Shown in pieces: positions 13,301 to 25,482 of a stretch of DNA of 64,000 nt (the stretch's first letter is position 1; each line of letters starts with the position of its first letter). The DNA is from Ixodes scapularis. Taxonomy: Eukaryota; Arthropoda; Arachnida; Ixodida; Ixodidae. The notes beneath the pieces were generated by a model that was not told the DNA's origin, made no database searches, and saw nothing but the letters and a program-made list of their open reading frames with translations. The DNA is taken from assembly GCF_016920785.2 (NCBI RefSeq), contig NW_024609958.1, positions 2,790,001 through 2,854,000 on the forward strand, in the 5' to 3' direction. A program made the translations under genes and the position numbers.

Positions 13301-13736
13301 GCACGGCATTATGTGGCTTGGAATGTCCACGTGCAGTGCACGTTTCACGCAACGATGTCTGAGATGAGGCGTTACGAAACAAGCGCTGTATTGCATTTCT
13401 GGCATGTACGGAGGGGAGAGGCGTTCGATGTTCTCGAAAACAGTTGTTCTCTAAGCCATTTCATTCCTAGGGAATTCACCTTGCATAATTAGACTGCGAT
13501 GTGCACGGCATTATGTGGCTTGGAATGTCCACGTGCAGTGCACGTTTCACGCAACGATGTCTGAGATGAGGCGTTACGAAACAAGCGCTGTATTGCATTT
13601 CTGGCATGTACGGAGGGGAAAGGCGTTCGATTTTCTCGAAAAAAGTTGTTCTCTAAGCCATTTCATTCCTAGGGTATTCACCTTGCATAATTAGACTGCG
13701 ATGTGCACGGCATTATGTGGCTTGGAATGTCCACGT
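10303..13736. repeat. Family 1d: 17 monomers with trimer/dimer HOR
   Basis: Monomers 52-68 cycle through three states at positions ~135-145: TCCTAGGGAATTC (a), TTTTAGGGTATTC (t), TCCTAGGGTATTC (c). The order is a-t-c, a-t-c, t-c, t-c, a-t-c, a, then a, a, c. This gives a 606-bp trimer (10303-11514 and 12323-12928) interrupted by two 404-bp dimers (11515-12322). A linked variant TGTTCTC occurs in t copies 53, 58 and 60 and in a copies 66 and 67. Monomer 62 has the private GGACAGGAAAGG. Monomers 51 and 68 share CGAAAAAAGTTG. Confidence 0.88.
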
Positions 13737-13935
13737 GCAGTGCACGTTTCACGCAACGATGTCTGAGATGAGGAGAGACGAAGAGCGCGCTTTATTTCAT
13801 ATCTGCGGGTCCTCGAGAGCACCGGTCTATTTTCTCGAAATCAGTTTTTCTCTCATCCATTTAATTCCTAGAGAATTCACCCGGAATAATTAGACTGCGA
13901 CCTGCACGGAATTATGTGGCTTGGAATATTCACGT
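13737..13935. repeat. Hybrid junction monomer, family 1 to family 2/3
   Basis: This 199-bp unit begins with a perfect family 1 head (about 37 bp, GCAGTGCACG through GATGAGG) and then switches at about 13774 to family 2/3 sequence: AGAGACGAAGAGCGCGC, CATATCTGCGGGTCCTCGAG, CACCGGTC, CGAAATCAG and CACCCGG. The AGAGACG and GTCCTCGAGAGCACCGGTC states match some family 3 monomers better than the adjacent family 2. CGAAGAGCG is private. It is the only hybrid between families 1 and 2/3 and marks a single clean exchange point. Confidence 0.92.
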
Positions 13936-16900
13936 GCAGAGCTCCTTTCACGCAACAACGTCTGAGATGAGGAGAAACGAAAAGCGCGCTTTATTTCATA
14001 TCTGCGGGTACTCGAGAGCACCGCTCTATTTTCTCGAAATCAGTTTTTCTCTCATCCATTTAATTCCTAGAGAATTCACCCGGAATAATTAGACTGCGAC
14101 CTGCACGGAATTATGTGGCTTGGAATATTCACGTGCAGAGCTCCTTTCACGCAACAACGTCTGAGATGAGGAGAAACGAAAAGCGCGCTTTATTTCATAT
14201 CTGCGGGTACTCGAGAGCACCGCTCTATTTTCTCGAAATCAGTTTTTCTCTCATCCATTTAATTCCTAGAGAATTCACCCGGAATAATTAGACTGCGACC
14301 TGCACGGAATTATGTGGCTTGGAATATTCACGTGCAGTGCTCCTTTCACGCAACAACGTCTGAGATGAGGAGAAACGAAAAGCGCGCTTTATTTCATATC
14401 TGCGGGTACTCGAGAGCACCGCTCTATTTTCTCGAAATCAGTTTTTCTCTCATCCATTTAATTCCTAGAGAATTCACCCGGAATAATTAGACTGCGACCT
14501 GCACGGAATTATGTGGCTTGGAATATTCACGTGCAGTTCTCCTTTCACGCAACAACGTCTGAGATGAGGAGAAACGAAAAGCGCGCTTTATTTCATATCT
14601 GCGGGTACTCGAGAGCACCGCTCTATTTTCTCGAAATCAGTTTTTCTCTCATCCATTTAATTCCTAGAGAATTCACCCGGAATAATTAGACTGCGACCTG
14701 CACGGAATTATGTGGCTTGGAATATTCACGTGCAGTGCTCCTTTCACGCAACAACGTCTGAGATGAGGAGAAACGAAAAGCGCGCTTTATTTCATATCTG
14801 CGGGTACTCGAGAGCACCGCTCTATTTTCTCGAAATCAGTTTTTCTCTCATCCATTTAATTCCTAGAGAATTCACCCGGAATAATTAGACTGCGACCTGC
14901 ACGGAATTATGTGGCTTGGAATATTCACGTGCAGTTCTCCTTTCACGCAACAACGTCTGAGATGAGGAGAAACGAAAAGCGCGCTTTATTTCATATCTGC
15001 GGGTACTCGAGAGCACCGCTCTATTTTCTCGAAATCAGTTTTTCTCTCATCCATTTAATTCCTAGAGAATTCACCCGGAATAATTAGACTGCGACCTGCA
15101 CGGAATTATGTGGCTCGGAATATTCACGTGCAGTTCTCCTTTCACGCAACAACGTCTGAGATGAGGAGAAACGAAAAGCGCGCTTTATTTCATATCTGCG
15201 GGTACTCGAGAGCACCGCTCTATTTTCTCGAAATCAGTTTTTCTCTCATCCATTTAATTCCTAGAGAATTCACCCGGAATAATTAGACTGCGATGAGCAC
15301 GGAATTATGTGGCTCGGAATATTCACGTGCAGTTCTCCTTTCACGCAACAACGTCTGAGATGAGGAGAAACGAAAAGCGCGCTTTATTTCATATCTGCGG
15401 GTACTCGAGAGCACCGCTCTATTTTCTCGAAATCAGTTTTTCTCTCATCCATTTAATTCCTAGAGAATTCACCCGGAATAATTAGACTGCGATGAGCACG
15501 GAATTATGTGGCTTGGAATATTCACGTGCAGTTCTCCTTTCACGCAACAACGTCTGAGATGAGGAGAAACGAAAAGCGCGCTTTATTTCATATCTGCGGG
15601 TACTCGAGAGCACCGCTCTATTTTCTCGAAATCAGTTTTTCTCTCATCCATTTAATTCCTAGAGAATTCACCCGGAATAATTAGACTGCGACCTGCACGG
15701 AATTATGTGGCTCGGAATATTCACGTGCAGTTCTCCTTTCACGCAACAACGTCTGAGATGAGGAGAAACGAAAAGCGCGCTTTATTTCATATCTGCGGGT
15801 ACTCGAGAGCACCGCTCTATTTTCTCGAAATCAGTTTTTCTCTCATCCATTTAATTCCTAGAGAATTCACCCGGAATAATTAGACTGCGACCTGCACGGA
15901 ATTATGTGGCTCGGAATATTCACGTGCAGTTCTCCTTTCACGCAACAACGTCTGAGATGAGGAGAAACGAAAAGCGCGCTTTATTTCATATCTGCGGGTA
16001 CTCGAGAGCACCGCTCTATTTTCTCGAAATCAGTTTTTCTCTCATCCATTTAATTCCTAGAGAATTCACCCGGAATAATTAGACTGCGACCTGCACGGAA
16101 TTATGTGGCTTGGAATATTCACGTGCAGAGCTCCTTTCACGCAACAACGTCTGAGATGAGGAGAAACGAAAAGCGCGCTTTATTTCATATCTGCGGGTAC
16201 TCGAGAGCACCGCTCTATTTTCTCGAAATCAGTTTTTCTCTCATCCATTTAATTCCTAGAGAATTCACCCGGAATAATTAGACTGCGATGAGCACGGAAT
16301 TATGTGGCTTGGAATATTCACGTGCAGTTCTCCTTTCACGCAACAACGTCTGAGATGAGGAGAAACGAAAAGCGCGCTTTATTTCATATCTGCGGGTACT
16401 CGAGAGCACCGCTCTATTTTCTCGAAATCAGTTTTTCTCTCATCCATTTAATTCCTAGAGAATTCACCCGGAATAATTAGACTGCGACCTGCACGGAATT
16501 ATGTGGCTTGGAATATTCACGTGCAGTTCTCCTTTCACGCAACAACGTCTGAGATGAGGAGAAACGAAAAGCGCGCTTTATTTCATATCTGCGGGTACTC
16601 GAGAGCACCGCTCTATTTTCTCGAAATCAGTTTTTCTCTCATCCATTTAATTCCTAGAGAATTCACCCGGAATAATTAGACTGCGACCTGCACGGAATTA
16701 TGTGGCTTGGAATATTCACGTGCAGTTCTCCTTTCACGCAACAACGTCTGAGATGAGGAGAAACGAAAAGCGCGCTTTATTTCATATCTGCGGGTACTCG
16801 AGAGCACCGCTCTATTTTCTCGAAATCAGTTTTTCTCTCATCCATTTAATTCCTAGAGAATTCACCCGGAATAATTAGACTGCGACCTGCACGGAATTAT

Positions 16901-19900
16901 GTGGCTTGGAATATTCACGTGCAGTTCTCCTTTCACGCAACAACGTCTGAGATGAGGAGAAACGAAAAGCGCGCTTTATTTCATATCTGCGGGTACTCGA
17001 GAGCACCGCTCTATTTTCTCGAAATCAGTTTTTCTCTCATCCATTTAATTCCTAGAGAATTCACCCGGAATAATTAGACTGCGATGAGCACGGAATTATG
17101 TGGCTTGGAATATTCACGTGCAGTTCTCCTTTCACGCAACAACGTCTGAGATGAGGAGAAACGAAAAGCGCGCTTTATTTCATATCTGCGGGTACTCGAG
17201 AGCACCGCTCTATTTTCTCGAAATCAGTTTTTCTCTCATCCATTTAATTCCTAGAGAATTCACCCGGAATAATTAGACTGCGACCTGCACGGAATTATGT
17301 GGCTTGGAATATTCACGTGCAGTTCTCCTTTCACGCAACAACGTCTGAGATGAGGAGAAACGAAAAGCGCGCTTTATTTCATATCTGCGGGTACTCGAGA
17401 GCACCGCTCTATTTTCTCGAAATCAGTTTTTCTCTCATCCATTTAATTCCTAGAGAATTCACCCGGAATAATTAGACTGCGACCTGCACGGAATTATGTG
17501 GCTTGGAATATTCACGTGCAGTTCTCCTTTCACGCAACAACGTCTGAGATGAGGAGAAACGAAAAGCGCGCTTTATTTCATATCTGCGGGTACTCGAGAG
17601 CACCGCTCTATTTTCTCGAAATCAGTTTTTCTCTCATCCATTTAATTCCTAGAGAATTCACCCGGAATAATTAGACTGCGACCTGCACGGAATTATGTGG
17701 CTTGGAATATTCACGTGCAGTTCTCCTTTCACGCAACAACGTCTGAGATGAGGAGAAACGAAAAGCGCGCTTTATTTCATATCTGCGGGTACTCGAGAGC
17801 ACCGCTCTATTTTCTCGAAATCAGTTTTTCTCTCATCCATTTAATTCCTAGAGAATTCACCCGGAATAATTAGACTGCGATGAGCACGGAATTATGTGGC
17901 TTGGAATATTCACGTGCAGTTCTCCTTTCACGCAACAACGTCTGAGATGAGGAGAAACGAAAAGCGCGCTTTATTTCATATCTGCGGGTACTCGAGAGCA
18001 CCGCTCTATTTTCTCGAAATCAGTTTTTCTCTCATCCATTTAATTCCTAGAGAATTCACCCGGAATAATTAGACTGCGACCTGCACGGAATTATGTGGCT
18101 TGGAATATTCACGTGCAGTTCTCCTTTCACGCAACAACGTCTGAGATGAGGAGAAACGAAAAGCGCGCTTTATTTCATATCTGCGGGTACTCGAGAGCAC
18201 CGCTCTATTTTCTCGAAATCAGTTTTTCTCTCATCCATTTAATTCCTAGAGAATTCACCCGGAATAATTAGACTGCGACCTGCACGGAATTATGTGGCTT
18301 GGAATATTCACGTGCAGTTCTCCTTTCACGCAACAACGTCTGAGATGAGGAGAAACGAAAAGCGCGCTTTATTTCATATCTGCGGGTACTCGAGAGCACC
18401 GCTCTATTTTCTCGAAATCAGTTTTTCTCTCATCCATTTAATTCCTAGAGAATTCACCCGGAATAATTAGACTGCGACCTGCACGGAATTATGTGGCTTG
18501 GAATATTCACGTGCAGTTCTCCTTTCACGCAACAACGTCTGAGATGAGGAGAAACGAAAAGCGCGCTTTATTTCATATCTGCGGGTACTCGAGAGCACCG
18601 CTCTATTTTCTCGAAATCAGTTTTTCTCTCATCCATTTAATTCCTAGAGAATTCACCCGGAATAATTAGACTGCGACCTGCACGGAATTATGTGGCTTGG
18701 AATATTCACGTGCAGTTCTCCTTTCACGCAACAACGTCTGAGATGAGGAGAAACGAAAAGCGCGCTTTATTTCATATCTGCGGGTACTCGAGAGCACCGC
18801 TCTATTTTCTCGAAATCAGTTTTTCTCTCATCCATTTAATTCCTAGAGAATTCACCCGGAATAATTAGACTGCGACCTGCACGGAATTATGTGGCTTGGA
18901 ATATTCACGTGCAGTTCTCCTTTCACGCAACAACGTCTGAGATGAGGAGAAACGAAAAGCGCGCTTTATTTCATATCTGCGGGTACTCGAGAGCACCGCT
19001 CTATTTTCTCGAAATCAGTTTTTCTCTCATCCATTTAATTCCTAGAGAATTCACCCGGAATAATTAGACTGCGACCTGCACGGAATTATGTGGCTTGGAA
19101 TATTCACGTGCAGAGCTCCTTTCACGCAACAACGTCTGAGATGAGGAGAAACGAAAAGCGCGCTTTATTTCATATCTGCGGGTACTCGAGAGCACCGCTC
19201 TATTTTCTCGAAATCAGTTTTTCTCTCATCCATTTAATTCCTAGAGAATTCACCCGGAATAATTAGACTGCGATGAGCACGGAATTATGTGGCTTGGAAT
19301 ATTCACGTGCAGTTCTCCTTTCACGCAACAACGTCTGAGATGAGGAGAAACGAAAAGCGCGCTTTATTTCATATCTGCGGGTACTCGAGAGCACCGCTCT
19401 ATTTTCTCGAAATCAGTTTTTCTCTCATCCATTTAATTCCTAGAGAATTCACCCGGAATAATTAGACTGCGACCTGCACGGAATTATGTGGCTTGGAATA
19501 TTCACGTGCAGTTCTCCTTTCACGCAACAACGTCTGAGATGAGGAGAAACGAAAAGCGCGCTTTATTTCATATCTGCGGGTACTCGAGAGCACCGCTCTA
19601 TTTTCTCGAAATCAGTTTTTCTCTCATCCATTTAATTCCTAGAGAATTCACCCGGAATAATTAGACTGCGACCTGCACGGAATTATGTGGCTTGGAATAT
19701 TCACGTGCAGTTCTCCTTTCACGCAACAACGTCTGAGATGAGGAGAAACGAAAAGCGCGCTTTATTTCATATCTGCGGGTACTCGAGAGCACCGCTCTAT
19801 TTTCTCGAAATCAGTTTTTCTCTCATCCATTTAATTCCTAGAGAATTCACCCGGAATAATTAGACTGCGACCTGCACGGAATTATGTGGCTTGGAATATT

Positions 19901-21497
19901 CACGTGCAGTTCTCCTTTCACGCAACAACGTCTGAGATGAGGAGAAACGAAAAGCGCGCTTTATTTCATATCTGCGGGTACTCGAGAGCACCGCTCTATT
20001 TTCTCGAAATCAGTTTTTCTCTCATCCATTTAATTCCTAGAGAATTCACCCGGAATAATTAGACTGCGACCTGCACGGAATTATGTGGCTTGGAATATTC
20101 ACGTGCAGTTCTCCTTTCACGCAACAACGTCTGAGATGAGGAGAAACGAAAAGCGCGCTTTATTTCATATCTGCGGGTACTCGAGAGCACCGCTCTATTT
20201 TCTCGAAATCAGTTTTTCTCTCATCCATTTAATTCCTAGAGAATTCACCCGGAATAATTAGACTGCGACCTGCACGGAATTATGTGGCTTGGAATATTCA
20301 CGTGCAGAGCTCCTTTCACGCAACAACGTCTGAGATGAGGAGAAACGAAAAGCGCGCTTTATTTCATATCTGCGGGTACTCGAGAGCACCGCTCTATTTT
20401 CTCGAAATCAGTTTTTCTCTCATCCATTTAATTCCTAGAGAATTCACCCGGAATAATTAGACTGCGACCTGCACGGAATTATGTGGCTTGGAATATTCAC
20501 GTGCAGTTCTCCTTTCACGCAACAACGTCTGAGATGAGGAGAAACGAAAAGCGCGCTTTATTTCATATCTGCGGGTACTCGAGAGCACCGCTCTATTTTC
20601 TCGAAATCAGTTTTTCTCTCATCCATTTAATTCCTAGAGAATTCACCCGGAATAATTAGACTGCGACCTGCACGGAATTATGTGGCTTGGAATATTCACG
20701 TGCAGTTCTCCTTTCACGCAACAACGTCTGAGATGAGGAGAAACGAAAAGCGCGCTTTATTTCATATCTGCGGGTACTCGAGAGCACCGCTCTATTTTCT
20801 CGAAATCAGTTTTTCTCTCATCCATTTAATTCCTAGAGAATTCACCCGGAATAATTAGACTGCGACCTGCACGGAATTATGTGGCTTGGAATATTCACGT
20901 GCAGTTCTCCTTTCACGCAACAACGTCTGAGATGAGGAGAAACGAAAAGCGCGCTTTATTTCATATCTGCGGGTACTCGAGAGCACCGCTCTATTTTCTC
21001 GAAATCAGTTTTTCTCTCATCCATTTAATTCCTAGAGAATTCACCCGGAATAATTAGACTGCGACCTGCACGGAATTATGTGGCTTGGAATATTCACGTG
21101 CAGTTCTCCTTTCACGCAACAACGTCTGAGATGAGGAGAAACGAAAAGCGCGCTTTATTTCATATCTGCGGGTACTCGAGAGCACCGCTCTATTTTCTCG
21201 AAATCAGTTTTTCTCTCATCCATTTAATTCCTAGAGAATTCACCCGGAATAATTAGACTGCGACCTGCACGGAATTATGTGGCTTGGAATATTCACGTGC
21301 AGAGCTCCTTTCACGCAACAACGTCTGAGATGAGGAGAAACGAAAAGCGCGCTTTATTTCATATCTGCGGGTACTCGAGAGCACCGCTCTATTTTCTCGA
21401 AATCAGTTTTTCTCTCATCCATTTAATTCCTAGAGAATTCACCCGGAATAATTAGACTGCGACCTGCACGGAATTATGTGGCTTGGAATATTCACGT
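13936..21497. repeat. Family 2 block: 38 near-identical 199-bp monomers
   Basis: Starts lie at 13936 + 199n. Every copy has AGAAACG, CATATCTGCGGGTACTCGAG, CACCGCTC, CGAAATCAG, TTTTTCTCTCATCC, and GAATTCACCCGG. Variation is almost confined to three columns. The head is GCAGTTC, with GCAGAGC in units 1, 2, 12, 27, 33 and 38 and GCAGTGC in 3 and 5. GACCTG is replaced by GATGAG in 7, 8, 12, 16, 20 and 27. GGCTTGG is GGCTCGG in 6, 7, 9 and 10. This is the most homogeneous block in the window, consistent with recent expansion. GATGAG recurring at units 12, 16 and 20 hints at a short-lived 796-bp tetramer. Confidence 0.95.
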
Positions 21498-24173
21498 GCA
21501 GTTCTCCTTTCACGCAACAACGTCTGAGATGAGGAGGGACGAAAAGCGCGCTTTATTTCAGATCTGCGGGTCCTCGAGACGACCGCTCTATTTTCTCGAA
21601 ATCAGTTTTCCTCTCATCCATTTAATTCCTAGAGAATTCACCCGGAATAATTAGACTGCGATGTGCACGGAATTATGTCGCTTGGAATGTCCACGTGCAG
21701 TTCTCCTTTCACGCAACAACGTCTGAGATGAGGAGGGACGAAAAGCGCGCTTTATTTCAGATCTGCGGGTCCTCGAGACGACCGCTCTATTTTCTCGAAA
21801 TCAGTTTTCCTCTCATCCATTTAATTCCTAGAGAATTCACCCGGAATAATTAGACTGCGATGTGCACGGAATTATGTCGCTTGGAATGTCCACGTGCAGT
21901 TCTCCTTTCACGCAACAACGTCTGAGATGAGGAGAGACGAAAAGCGCGCTTTATTTCAGATCTGCGGGTCCTCGAGACGACCGCTCTATTTTCTCGAAAT
22001 CAGTTTTCCTCTCATCCATTTAATTCCTAGAGAATTCACCCGGAATAATTAGACTGCGATGTGCACGGAATTATGTCGCTTGGAATGTCCACGTGCAGTT
22101 CTCCTTTCACGCAACAACGTCTGAGATGAGGAGGGACGAAAAGCGCGCTTTATTTCAGATCTGCGGGTCCTCGAGACGACCGCTCTATTTTCTCGAAATC
22201 AGTTTTCCTCTCATCCATTTAATTCCTAGAGAATTCACCCGGAATAATTAGACTGCGACCTGCACGGAATTATGTGGCTTGGAATATTCACGTGCAGAGC
22301 TCCTTTCACGCAACAACGTCTGAGATGAGGAGAAACGAAAAGCGCGCTTTATTTCAGATCTGCGGGTCCTCGAGACGACCGCTCTATTTTCTCGAAATCA
22401 GTTTTCCTCTCATCCATTTAATTCCTAGAGAATTCACCCGGAATAATTAGACTGCGATGTGCACGGAATTATGTCGCTTGGAATGTCCACGTGCAGTGCT
22501 CCTTTCACGCAACAACGTCTGAGATGAGGAGAAACGAAAAGCGCGCTTTATTTCAGATCTGCGGGTCCTCGAGAGCACCGGTCTATTTTCTCGAAATCAG
22601 TTTTTCTCTCAGCCATTTAATTCCTAGAGAATTCACCCGGAATAATTAGACTGCGATGTGCACGGAATTATGTCGCTTGGAATGTCCACGTGCAGTTCTC
22701 CTTTCACGCAACAACGTCTGAGATGAGGAGGGACGAAAAGCGCGCTTTATTTCAGATCTGCGGGTCCTCGAGACGACCGCTCTATTTTCTCGAAATCAGT
22801 TTTTCTCTCATCCATTTAATTCCTAGAGAATTCACCCGGAATAATTAGACTGCGACCTGCACGGAATTATGTGGCTTGGAATATTCACGTGCAGTGCTCC
22901 TTTCACGCAACAACGTCTGAGATGAGGAGAAACGAAAAGCGCGCTTTATTTCAGATCTGCGGGTCCTCGAGAGCACCGGTCTATTTTCTCGAAATCAGTT
23001 TTCCTCTCATCCATTTAATTCCTAGAGAATTCACCCGGAATAATTAGACTGCGACCTGCACGGAATTATGTGGCTTGGAATATTCACGTGCAGTGCTCCT
23101 TTCACGCAACAACGTCTGAGATGAGGAGAAACGAAAAGCGCGCTTTATTTCAGATCTGCGGGTCCTCGAGACGACCGCTCTATTTTCTCGAAATCAGTTT
23201 TCCTCTCATCCATTTAATTCCTAGAGAATTCACCCGGAATAATTAGACTGCGACCTGCACGGAATTATGTGGCTTGGAATATTCACGTGCAGTGCTCCTT
23301 TCACGCAACAACGTCTGAGATGAGGAGAAACGAAAAGCGCGCTTTATTTCAGATCTGCGGGTCCTCGAGAGCACCGGTCTATTTTCTCGAAATCAGTTTT
23401 TCTCTCAGCCATTTAATTCCTAGAGAATTCACCCGGAATAATTAGACTGCGATGTGCACGGAATTATGTCGCTTGGAATGTCCACGTGCAGTTCTCCTTT
23501 CACGCAACAACGTCTGAGATGAGGAGAAACGAAAAGCGCGCTTTATTTCAGATCTGCGGGTCCTCGAGACGACCGCTCTATTTTCTCGAAATCAGTTTTC
23601 CTCTCAGCCATTTAATTCCTAGAGAATTCACCCGGAATAATTAGACTGCGACCTGCACGGAATTATGTCGCTTGGAATATTCACGTGCAGTGCTCCTTTC
23701 ACGCAACAACGTCTGAGATGAGGAGGGACGAAAAGCGCGCTTTATTTCATATCTGCGGGTCCTCGAGACGACCGCTCTATTTTCTCGAAATCAGTTTTCC
23801 TCTCATCCATTTAATTCCTAGAGAATTCACCCGGAATAATTAGACTGCGACCTGCACGGAATTATGTGGCTTGGAATATTCACGTGCAGTTCTCCTTTCA
23901 CGCAACAACGTCTGAGATGAGGAGGGACGAAAAGCGCGCTTTATTTCAGATCTGCGGGTCCTCGAGACGACCGCTCTATTTTCTCGAAATCAGTTTTCCT
24001 CTCATCCATTTAATTCCTAGAGAATTCACCCGGAATAATTAGACTGCGACCTGCACGGAATTATGTGGCTTGGAATATTCACGTGCAGTGCTCCTTTCAC
24101 GCAACAACGTCTGAGATGAGGAGAAACGAAAAGCGCGCTTTATTTCAGATCTGCGGGTCCTCGAGAGCACCGG

Positions 24174-25482
24174 TCTATTTTCTCGAAATCAGTTTTTCTC
24201 TCAGCCATTTAATTCCTAGAGAATTCACCCGGAATAATTAGACTGCGATGTGCACGGAATTATGTCGCTTGGAATGTCCACGTGCAGTTCTCCTTTCACG
24301 CAACAACGTCTGAGATGAGGAGAGACGAAAAGCGCGCTTTATTTCATATCTGCGGGTCCTCGAGACGACCGCTCTATTTTCTCGAAATCAGTTTTCCTCT
24401 CATCCATTTAATTCCTAGAGAATTCACCCGGAATAATTAGACTGCGACCTGCACGGAATTATGTGGCTTGGAATATTCACGTGCAGTTCTCCTTTCACGC
24501 AACAACGTCTGAGATGAGGAGAGACGAAAAGCGCGCTTTATTTCATATCTGCGGGTCCTCGAGACGACCGCTCTATTTTCTCGAAATCAGTTTTCCTCTC
24601 ATCCATTTAATTCCTAGAGAATTCACCCGGAATAATTAGACTGCGACCTGCACGGAATTATGTGGCTTGGAATATTCACGTGCAGTTCTCCTTTCACGCA
24701 ACAACGTCTGAGATGAGGAGAGACGAAAAGCGCGCTTTATTTCAGATCTGCGGGTCCTCGAGACGACCGCTCTATTTTCTCGAAATCAGTTTTCCTCTCA
24801 TCCATTTAATTCCTAGAGAATTCACCCGGAATAATTAGACTGCGATGTGCACGGAATTATGTGGCTTGGAATATTCACGTGCAGTTCTCCTTTCACGCAA
24901 CAACGTCTGAGATGAGGAGAGACGAAAAGCGCGCTTTATTTCATATCTGCGGGTCCTCGAGACGACCGCTCTATTTTCTCGAAATCAGTTTTCCTCTCAT
25001 CCATTTAATTCCTAGAGAATTCACCCGGAATAATTAGACTGCGACCTGCACGGAATTATGTGGCTTGGAATATTCACGTGCAGTTCTCCTTTCACGCAAC
25101 AACGTCTGAGATGAGGAGAGACGAAAAGCGCGCTTTATTTCAGATCTGCGGGTCCTCGAGACGACCGCTCTATTTTCTCGAAATCAGTTTTCCTCTCATC
25201 CATTTAATTCCTAGAGAATTCACCCGGAATAATTAGACTGCGACCTGCACGGAATTATGTCGCTTGGAATATTCACGTGCAGTTCTCCTTTCACGCAACA
25301 ACGTCTGAGATGAGGAGAGACGAAAAGCGCGCTTTATTTCAGATCTGCGGGTCCTCGAGACGACCGCTCTATTTTCTCGAAATCAGTTTTCCTCTCATCC
25401 ATTTAATTCCTAGAGAATTCACCCGGAATAATTAGACTGCGACCTGCACGGAATTATGTGGCTTGGAATATTCACGTGCAGT
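24174..25482. repeat. Segmental duplicate copy A (~1.3 kb), family 3
   Basis: The series of variant states here matches the series at 29348-30656, offset by 5174 bp (26 monomers). Both start mid-monomer with TTTTTCTCTCAGCC and a GATGTG-GTCGC-GTCC tail. Both then run CATATCTG, CATATCTG, CAGATCTG with the rare GATGTG-GTGGC-ATTC combination, CATATCTG, CAGATCTG with GTCGC, and CAGATCTG with GTGGC. The match ends at the next head (TGC versus TTC). I compared variable columns, not every base. Confidence 0.75.

Larger units (their letters stand above)
1..13736. repeat. Family 1 block: 68 monomers of 202 bp
   Basis: Monomer starts lie at 1 + 202n with no slip over 68 copies. Diagnostic features are the head GCAGTGCACG or GCCGTGCACG, the middle GCATTTCTGGCATGTACGGAGG, CTCGAAAACAGTTGTTCTC, AAGCCATTTCATT, and a tail GCACGGCATTATGTGG. 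Four sub-blocks can be told apart by shared variants and are listed separately. Copies within a sub-block usually differ at only a few positions, so homogenisation is strong but local. EcoRI sites (GAATTC at monomer positions 140-145) are present in monomers 1-24, lost (GTATTC) in 25-51, and present again only in some of 52-68. Confidence 0.97.
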
